Shown here piece after piece: positions 4,916-9,688 of a DNA stretch of 9,688 bases (within the stretch, counting starts at the first letter, position 1; each line of letters opens with the position of its first letter). A program made the translations under genes and the position numbers. The notes below the pieces were generated by a model, which saw only the letters and a program-made list of their open reading frames with translations, was not told the DNA's origin and did not search any database. This DNA comes from Candidatus Omnitrophota bacterium. GTDB lineage: Bacteria; Omnitrophota; Gorgyraeia; Gygaellales; Profunditerraquicolaceae. The stretch spans positions 1-9,688 of the forward strand of contig JAQUAP010000049.1 in assembly GCA_028687205.1 (NCBI GenBank), given 5' to 3'.

Positions 4916-5857
4916 CTAAAATGGATTGATGTTACAGTACATACAGAGATTCACGCCGCCAACAGTGGCTATGGTTGCGTCGCCGCTTCCGCAAACAGTG
5001 CTACGCACATATAGATTACAAGTCCCCGGATTTATGCCTGTAAAAGTAAGTTTAAGCATATCAGATCCAGGCGCAAAAATATGAAAAGGCGATCTTGGAT
5101 TTGTCGTCCCGATGCCGACGTTGCCGCCATTTGGATTCAACAGTAAATTTGTATAGCCAAGGGCGTTATGGACCGATTGAATGTATCCATTATCAGCCAT
5201 CGTGTTATAACCCAAAAGCAACCTGTCATTTGTGGCCCCCGAACCGGATATGACAATCTGTGCGAGATTATCCGTGCCATTATTTGTCCGTTCTTTTGCT
5301 ATATGCAATATATCAAATGGATTCGCTGTCCCGATACCGACATTGCCGCCATTTAAGATTGTCAGACGAGGAGTCATTGTTTCACTACCTTTGGCCGCAG
5401 CTGCTGCACCAGTAAGAATCGAGAAGTCAATTGAACTCGTCTCAAGATAAGTAGCATAAAAAGCTCCCAAACCATTAGGACGATATAATTTGATGGTTGG
5501 ATCGAAGGTGTTACCACTATAACCTTGACCCAAGGCTACCGATCCAAAGTATGTCGGATCAATAATCGTTTCAAATTTCTGGAATGGGCTCGTCGTTCCG
5601 ATACCCACATTACCCTCTACCACCAGGTCAGCGTTAAGATCAATCGGATTGCCGTCTCCGTCTTCTGCCTCCCAGGGGACTTCCGCGCCGTCAAAATAGG
5701 TATCTCCTATGGCTATTCTCTGTGCGCGCATTTCTCTATAAACGCCATAGGGAGAAGGATAATAGGTAGAGATGGTGATAGATTCTTCGGCAAGGCTAAG
5801 AAATGGAATAAGTAGGAGGAAAATTAAAGAGAGTAAAAATAAATTCGGCTTAGGCAT
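4916..5857 (-). CDS. Secreted YYPSPYGV-family surface protein, copy C
   Basis: This complete 313-residue protein has signal peptide MPKPNLFLLSLIFLLL with cleavage likely near SLAEE (residues 21-25). The family block ESITISTYYPSPYGVYREM lies at 25-43. GNVGIGT(T/A)xP motifs at 83-91, 172-180 and 246-254 mark three fibre-like repeats of roughly 75-90 residues. The tail has four cysteines in its last 34 residues (280, 289, and a CMYC pair at 305/308), absent from copy B's S74 tail. It is exported, probably to the cell surface or an appendage; ligand and function unknown. Copy B differs completely after the N-terminal block, showing modular C-termini. It is transcribed divergently from the xre gene across a shared 101-base gap. 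The weak GGATG upstream is not a strong ribosome binding site. Confidence 0.85.
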   Translation of the reverse strand: MPKPNLFLLSLIFLLLIPFLSLAEESITISTYYPSPYGVYREMRAQRIAIGDTYFDGAEVPWEAEDGDGNPIDLNADLVVEGNVGIGTTSPFQKFETIIDPTYFGSVALGQGYSGNTFDPTIKLYRPNGLGAFYATYLETSSIDFSILTGAAAAAKGSETMTPRLTILNGGNVGIGTANPFDILHIAKERTNNGTDNLAQIVISGSGATNDRLLLGYNTMADNGYIQSVHNALGYTNLLLNPNGGNVGIGTTNPRSPFHIFAPGSDMLKLTFTGINPGTCNLYVRSTVCGSGDATIATVGGVNLCMYCNINPF

Positions 5858-5894
5858 CGTGAGCTTTTTGCATCCGTATCTGCCTTTTTATTAG

Positions 5895-5911
5895 TATTCC
5901 ATTTTGGAATA
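5895..5911 (+). promoter_or_regulatory. Palindromic operator of the xre gene
   Basis: TATTCCATTTTGGAATA is a perfect palindrome with 7-base arms and a 3-base centre. It overlaps the -35 box of xre and lies in the shared gap with copy C, so a bound XRE dimer could repress itself and perhaps control copy C. A further GGAAT half-site lies at 5934-5938. Confidence 0.6.
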
Positions 5912-5932
5912 TCTTAGTAAAAAGTGTATCAT
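5904..5932 (+). promoter_or_regulatory. xre promoter
   Basis: TTGGAA (5904-5909), 17 bases, TATCAT (5927-5932). Start of RNA would be near 5939, giving a leader of about 20 bases that ends AAGGAAAAT before the ATG. Confidence 0.6.
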
Positions 5933-5958
5933 AGGAATCCAGGAGCGTCAAGGAAAAT

Positions 5959-6180
5959 ATGGATAAAACCATCTATACCAAAGCTTACTCCCGCTTAGTC
6001 AGCCGCTTGAAAAAAGCCCGCAACCAGGCGCAATTTAACCAGCAAGATGCCGCCAAAAAGCTAAAAAGGTCGCAGTCTTATATCTCCAAAATAGAGAGCG
6101 GCCAACTGCGCCTGGACATCATCCAGCTCAAAGAAATCGCCCGCGTTTATAAAAAGACGCTTGATTTCTTTATCGCATAA
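5959..6180 (+). CDS. XRE-family helix-turn-helix regulator
   Basis: This 73-residue protein is essentially one HTH_3 domain. RLKKARNQAQFNQQDAAKKL leads into the recognition helix KRSQSYISKIESGQ, followed by RLDIIQLKEIARVYKKTLDFF, the standard end of the fold. It would bind a palindrome as a dimer; the operator at 5895-5911 is the obvious site. Ribosome binding is AGGA at 5951-5954, close to the ATG. It ends one base before the radC stop on the other strand, with no terminator between. Divergent placement suggests control of copy C expression, by analogy with other divergent XRE genes. Copy A's corresponding xre gene has been destroyed (380-383). Confidence 0.9.
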   Translation: MDKTIYTKAYSRLVSRLKKARNQAQFNQQDAAKKLKRSQSYISKIESGQLRLDIIQLKEIARVYKKTLDFFIA

Positions 6181-6181
6181 T

Positions 6182-6859
6182 TCAAACTAAGCCCTTATCT
6201 AAAAAACTAAAATAACTATTCTTCCCGAAGATTATGTGGTCCAAAACCTTCACTTCAAGCATCTTGCCTGCCGCCAGTAAACGTTGTGTAAATTCCTTAT
6301 CTTCCCGGCTTGGAAGCGGGTCGCCTGAAGGATGGTTATGCAGGCAGATTATGGAAGCGGCAAAATGCTCAAGCGCCTTCTGAAAGACTTCCCTGATTAT
6401 AGGATGCGCCTGGTTCACTGTCCCTTCCTCTAATTCTATTATTTCTATCAGCCGGTTCTGCGAGTTTAAAAGCAGGGCTTTAAACACCTCCTTTTTTAAG
6501 CTGCGCATCCTTGGCATTAAGATACCCGCGGCGCCTTTGGAAGATTCTATCCTGGGGCGCCTATCCCTTATTTTTTCTTCGCCAAACCTCCTGCCTATCT
6601 CCAGCGCGGCTTTAATTTGCGCAATCTTGGCCAGCCCCAAGCCTTTAAACTTTTTCCATTGCCTTATATCCGTATGGCCCATCGCGCTAAAACTGCCGAA
6701 CTTTAAAAGAATCTTCCTGGCTAACTCCACCGCGCTCTGGCCCTTGGCGCCGCTGCCTAAGAGTATAGCCAGGAGCTCGGTATTGCTCAAGGAATGCTCG
6801 CCGGACCTGAATAATTTCTCGCGCGGCCGGTCAGCTTCAGGCCAGGATTTAATCGCCAA
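6182..6859 (-). CDS. radC: RadC/UPF0758 JAB-domain protein
   Basis: At 225 residues this is full family length. The N-terminal helix-hairpin-helix region reads SWPEADRPREKLF, LSNTELLAILLGSG and FKGLGLAKIAQIKAALEIGRR. The C-terminal JAB/MPN metalloprotease-like domain has the conserved IIREVFQKAL glutamate and the zinc motif HNHPSGDPLPSREDKEFT (H-x-H...S..D). RadC was once called a DNA-repair protein, but that role is not established; it is frequent on mobile islands and induced during competence in some bacteria. The start is TTG 6859, set by GGAGGTG six bases upstream; there is no better ATG. It carries the GTTAGA-N15-CGTCT motif and diverges from the FtsH-like gene across a long inverted repeat. 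Confidence 0.93.
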   Translation of the reverse strand: MAIKSWPEADRPREKLFRSGEHSLSNTELLAILLGSGAKGQSAVELARKILLKFGSFSAMGHTDIRQWKKFKGLGLAKIAQIKAALEIGRRFGEEKIRDRRPRIESSKGAAGILMPRMRSLKKEVFKALLLNSQNRLIEIIELEEGTVNQAHPIIREVFQKALEHFAASIICLHNHPSGDPLPSREDKEFTQRLLAAGKMLEVKVLDHIIFGKNSYFSFLDKGLV

Positions 6860-6880
6860 TTTACACCTCCTTAGCTTAAT

Positions 6881-6906
6881 AGACGCAAAAATATGCCAAT
6901 TCTAAC
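6881..6906 (-). promoter_or_regulatory. GTTAGA-N15-CGTCT promoter-like motif, copy e (radC)
   Basis: GTTAGA (6906-6901), 15 bases, CGTCT (6885-6881), then ATTAAGC and GGAGGTG. The spacer sequence is unlike those of the other copies although its length is the same, which favours a promoter over a simple repeat. GTTAGA begins 47 bases before the TTG start. Confidence 0.6.
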
Positions 6907-6908
6907 TA

Positions 6909-6976
6909 AAATAAAGGGGACGTTTCTATTTTTCCCGTATCTAATTGCCGGAAAAATAGAAACGTCCCCTTTATTT
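6909..6976. repeat. 27-base perfect inverted repeat between radC and the FtsH-like gene
   Basis: Arms 6909-6935 and 6950-6976 are exact complements around a 14-base loop. The core GGGGACGTTTCTATTTTTCC is a variant of the GGGGACGGGTCTATT family. It fits exactly between the radC motif (ending 6906) and the -35 box of the FtsH-like gene (starting 6981), leaving two and four bases. Confidence 0.9.
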
Positions 6977-6980
6977 CAAT

Positions 6981-7009
6981 TTGACATATGGCGAAAGTTG
7001 TGCTATAAA
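6981..7009 (+). promoter_or_regulatory. Consensus sigma-70 promoter of the FtsH-like gene
   Basis: TTGACA (6981-6986), 17 bases, TATAAA (7004-7009). The ATG at 7019 is only 9 bases beyond the -10 box, so the RNA should start at or within about three bases of the start codon, giving a leaderless message. Confidence 0.8.
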
Positions 7010-7018
7010 GGTTAAACT

Positions 7019-8716
7019 ATGAATAAGCGCAAGATTAAAATATTTTTTAAGATGCACTGGATAGCCCTTAGCGCGGCCGTATTATGCCTTGTCATCGCGA
7101 TATCCTTTGCCTTCTTCCTGCAAAGCGCTATCCAAGCCTGGATTACCTCTGAATCTTATTTCAAAAAATCCGCGCTTGCCCAGTACGGGCTCTTCTTCTA
7201 TATCTTCCTGGTTTTAAACCTCATCAGCTTGCCTTTAAGCGGCGCGCTCTGGTTATGGATGATGCGCGGCGGCCATATGAAGTTTACCCAAATCGGCAAA
7301 AAGGCGGTTGAGGGAAAAGAAATAGCCATTCATTGGCAGGATGTTATCGGCATGGATGAGGCCAAGGAAGAAGCGATGGAAGTGGTGCGCTTGATGACTG
7401 ACCGCGTGCAGCTACAGCGCATCGGAGGCAAAATCCTTAAAGGTATTTTGATGATGGGGCCTCCCGGCTGCGGAAAGACTTACCTGGCCAAGGCCATTGC
7501 TACCGAAGCCAATATGCCTTTTATCGCCATGTCGGGGTCAGAATTTATCGAGATGTTTGTCGGCGTGGGCGCCAGCCGCATACGCAAACTTTTTAAACAG
7601 GCCCAGCAATTAGCTTACGTTGAAGGCGGATGTATCATTTTTATAGACGAACTTGACGCCGTCGGCGCCCAGCGCGCGGTTGACCGCGGCTTTGGCGGAC
7701 AGACCGAATCCAACACCACCTTAAATCAATTGCTTATCGAAATGGACGGCTTAAAAGATAAAGAGCATAATATCGTGATTATCGGCGCCACCAACGCCCC
7801 GGAGTCTTTTCTTGACCCGGCGCTGCTGCGGCCGGGAAGGTTTGACCGTAAGATCTACGTGGAGTTGCCGAATTTAGAAGAGCGCCAGAAATTATTTGAA
7901 TATTACCTGAAAGGCGTCAAGTATGACACAACGATAGATACCCTGCGCCTGGCAAGGTTGACCGTCTCCAACAGCCCCGCGGATATCTCTAACCTTGTGC
8001 GGGAAGCAGCGCTTATCGCGGTACGCAACCGCAAGGAAGTCATCTCGATGAGAGAGGTCACCGAAGCCTATGACCGCGTGGAGATGGGCGTAAAGCATAA
8101 GGTCGTCTCCAGCCAGGAAGAAAGAAAGAAAATCGCCTATCATGAGGCAGGCCATGCCATTGCCATGTATTTCCTCGCTCCGCATTCAGACGTCTTTAAG
8201 GCGACTATCCTTGCCCGCGGAGGGGCCCTGGGTTTTGTCATGCCCCAGCCGCGCGAAGAAATCCACGTGCGCACCAGAGAACAATATTTAGGCGATATAA
8301 AGGTAAACCTTGGCTCTTATGTTGCCGAAAAACTAAAATTAAAAACTACTACTTCCGGCGTAAGCCAGGATTTTAACAATGCCACCTGGTACGCGCACAA
8401 TATGGTCTGGAAATGGGGCATGGGCCCTTCCGGCTTAATCGGCAATTACGCCCTGCTGGAAAGTATGCGCGAAGATTACGGTTCATTCAGGGGCGAAAAG
8501 TCTTCTTTCCTGTCGGAGAGATTAAAGGAGCAGCTGAATAACGACGTGCAGAAGATTTTAAACGATTGTTTAAAAGAAGTTGAAGACCTGCTTTCGCGCG
8601 AATCCGGCCTGCTTGACCGCTTTGCCCAGGAACTCCTGAATAAAAACGAACTTAATTATGACGAAATTGAAGCCATCTTTAAAGAAGTTGGTAAGGCCCG
8701 CCCCTTTACTAGTTAG
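7019..8716 (+). CDS. ftsH: FtsH-like membrane AAA+ zinc metalloprotease with a short external loop
   Basis: Two membrane helices (about 15-37 and 58-82) are followed by a full AAA+ module: Walker A GPPGCGKT (147-154), pore loop MFVG (179-182), Walker B IIFIDELDAVG (206-216), and RPGRFDR (271-277) with the arginine fingers. The M41 peptidase domain has HEAGH (375-379) and the third zinc ligand D451 in SGVSQDFNNAT. All catalytic residues are present, so it should degrade membrane or unfolded cytoplasmic proteins as a hexamer. The loop between the two helices is only about 20 residues, far shorter than the roughly 75-residue periplasmic domain of usual FtsH, and total length (565) is below the usual 610-650. 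It is probably a paralogue with altered partner or substrate choice rather than the housekeeping enzyme. It overlaps a lipoprotein gene by 59 bases. Confidence 0.9.
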   Translation: MNKRKIKIFFKMHWIALSAAVLCLVIAISFAFFLQSAIQAWITSESYFKKSALAQYGLFFYIFLVLNLISLPLSGALWLWMMRGGHMKFTQIGKKAVEGKEIAIHWQDVIGMDEAKEEAMEVVRLMTDRVQLQRIGGKILKGILMMGPPGCGKTYLAKAIATEANMPFIAMSGSEFIEMFVGVGASRIRKLFKQAQQLAYVEGGCIIFIDELDAVGAQRAVDRGFGGQTESNTTLNQLLIEMDGLKDKEHNIVIIGATNAPESFLDPALLRPGRFDRKIYVELPNLEERQKLFEYYLKGVKYDTTIDTLRLARLTVSNSPADISNLVREAALIAVRNRKEVISMREVTEAYDRVEMGVKHKVVSSQEERKKIAYHEAGHAIAMYFLAPHSDVFKATILARGGALGFVMPQPREEIHVRTREQYLGDIKVNLGSYVAEKLKLKTTTSGVSQDFNNATWYAHNMVWKWGMGPSGLIGNYALLESMREDYGSFRGEKSSFLSERLKEQLNNDVQKILNDCLKEVEDLLSRESGLLDRFAQELLNKNELNYDEIEAIFKEVGKARPFTS

Positions 8717-9527
8717 CGCACTCTTCCTGCTCCTCTTATCCGGCTGTTCAAGTAAAATAGAGCCCACGTATAAAGAGAAGGATATCCCTTACATTATAAA
8801 AAAAATATGCAAGGATGAATATAACCTGGATGTCACTACCCAGCGCACGCATAATACCCTCTGGATTTACGCGCCCCTGGATAAAATCCTGCATAAAGAG
8901 TACGGCTTAAAAGAAGATAAGATATTTGACGATGAAATCACGGAAAAGATACGCAACATCATCACCACTATCGGCAGGGTATTAATCAGTTCGGATAACA
9001 CGCCGGAATTTTTCGCCTTCCTGGCTTCGGATATAAAACTGGGAATAGATTACACGATGATCGGGTGCGTCCTGGATATCAAAAAATCCTACGCGGACTT
9101 TATCCCCTGGCCCGAGGCTAACCGCAGGTATGTGATTAAATTCAAGGTCTCTCCCGAGGCAGTCGGGGATAATACGGGGTTTCATTTCATGCCTTACGAT
9201 ATTAAGATGCAGGATTTCCTGGCTGAACAGATTGCCCAGAGGGCAGGAGCGGGATTCCAGGACGAAGAGCTGAAAAAATACTTTAAGGTTGAAAAGTCCG
9301 AAGGTAAATTCAGCGATGGGGTATTCTATTTTGATTATTCCATAACCCGCACCGCCAAACCCCCAAAAACAATAGATATCAAAAATGAATTCCTTAACAC
9401 CATAACCTATTGTTTAAAGACTTACGATTTTAGGGATTTTTCCGGGATTGTTTTAACGGACTTAAAGACGCTGGACAAGCTGGAATTGAATAAGAAAGCT
9501 ATACTCTCCAGGCCTAACGGCCTGTAA
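8658..9527 (+). CDS. Predicted lipoprotein overlapping the FtsH-like gene
   Basis: This 289-residue protein has a clear lipoprotein signal: basic n-region (KLKPSLKKLVRP), hydrophobic segment, and lipobox LLSGC with Cys30 followed by SSK. The mature part is mixed alpha/beta with no motif I recognise; it has acidic and lysine-rich stretches. ATG 8658 lies inside the protease gene; TTG 8688 is an alternative and gives a shorter n-region. Neither has a good ribosome binding site, so translation is probably coupled to the protease. The 59-base overlap implies co-expression, and the pair may work together at the membrane, with the lipoprotein on the outer face as adaptor, substrate or inhibitor. 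That is inference. It ends convergently with purN, overlapping it by 14 bases. Confidence 0.85.
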   Translation: MTKLKPSLKKLVRPAPLLVSALFLLLLSGCSSKIEPTYKEKDIPYIIKKICKDEYNLDVTTQRTHNTLWIYAPLDKILHKEYGLKEDKIFDDEITEKIRNIITTIGRVLISSDNTPEFFAFLASDIKLGIDYTMIGCVLDIKKSYADFIPWPEANRRYVIKFKVSPEAVGDNTGFHFMPYDIKMQDFLAEQIAQRAGAGFQDEELKKYFKVEKSEGKFSDGVFYFDYSITRTAKPPKTIDIKNEFLNTITYCLKTYDFRDFSGIVLTDLKTLDKLELNKKAILSRPNGL

Positions 9528-9688
9528 CCCTCACTTTTCTTCCTTTTAACCTGATTTTTCCCCGCACAATTAATCTGATTGCCTCCGGATAAAGCTGGTG
9601 CTCTACCTTGTGTATCCTTGCCTCAAGCGCCGCCAGGGTATCTGTTTCTTTAACCGCGACTTCCCTCTGTAAGATTATCGGGCCATGG
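9514..9688 (-). CDS. purN: Phosphoribosylglycinamide formyltransferase, C-terminal end
   Basis: Only the last 57 codons lie in the window. The sequence HGPIILQREVAV, then DTLAALEARIHKVEHQLYPEAI, is the characteristic end of PurN, which formylates GAR with 10-formyl-tetrahydrofolate in purine synthesis. The basic tail RGKIRLKGRKVRVTGR is usual in length. TAG at 9514-9516 lies inside the lipoprotein reading frame, so the two 3' ends overlap tail to tail without a terminator. It marks a return to core-metabolism DNA at the right edge. Confidence 0.85.
   Translation of the reverse strand, partial: HGPIILQREVAVKETDTLAALEARIHKVEHQLYPEAIRLIVRGKIRLKGRKVRVTGR

Larger units (their letters stand above)
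5581..5962. repeat. Long direct repeat, copy 2 (partner 2-383)
   Basis: Holds the copy C gene start, the divergent regulatory region and the first four bases of xre. See 2-383. Differences are scattered substitutions with no net indel. Confidence 0.85.

Noticed and set aside
6537..6905. A 122-codon plus-strand frame
   Set aside because: Antisense to radC, whose zinc motif and ribosome binding site are unambiguous.

Overview
This looks like a chromosomal contig from an uncultured bacterium, best guess an Omnitrophota (former OP3) lineage. That assignment is inference: it rests on the signal-peptide protein family with the TYYPSPYGVYREMRA block, which I associate with that phylum, and not on a marker gene. 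The DNA is bacterial, with consensus -35/-10 promoters, strong GGAGG ribosome binding sites and small intergenic gaps.

The window has two halves. Positions 1-4,915 are an accessory, rearranged stretch, almost all on the minus strand. It holds a partial secreted protein (copy A), the first 13 codons of an enolase gene with its promoter, and a frameshifted ORF6N-domain gene. Next comes a two-gene module (small basic protein plus nucleotidyltransferase-fold protein) bounded by matching TACACTACA palindromes. Then follow a truncated and a full-length copy of a RAYT/IS200-like Y1 transposase, a secreted protein with a C-terminal S74 endosialidase-chaperone domain (copy B), the tail of a RelE/ParE-like toxin on the plus strand, and several GGGGAC-bearing hairpins. 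Positions 4,916-9,688 are orderly: a third secreted paralogue (copy C), a divergent XRE-type regulator, radC, and a divergent FtsH-like AAA+ membrane protease overlapped by a lipoprotein gene. The 3' end of purN closes the window.

Three themes stand out. First, a two-part motif, GTTAGA-N15-CGTCT, recurs five times with exactly the same spacing. Four copies sit 47-51 bases upstream of a start codon (ORF6N gene, both transposase copies, radC). One copy has a diverged second box (AGTCT) and lies upstream of the nucleotidyltransferase module. It looks like an alternative-sigma promoter shared by these genes. Second, the secreted paralogues keep a near-identical signal peptide and N-terminal block, and copies A and C also share their upstream DNA, while their C-termini differ. 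Copy B additionally carries a C8 run and a (TC)9 tract in its start/signal-peptide region that put it out of frame, as in a phase-variable locus. Third, transposase-linked short repeats sit at breakpoints where genes are cut (eno, xre, relE and transposase remnants), so much of the left half has been shaped by small mobile repeats or, less interestingly, by assembly across them.
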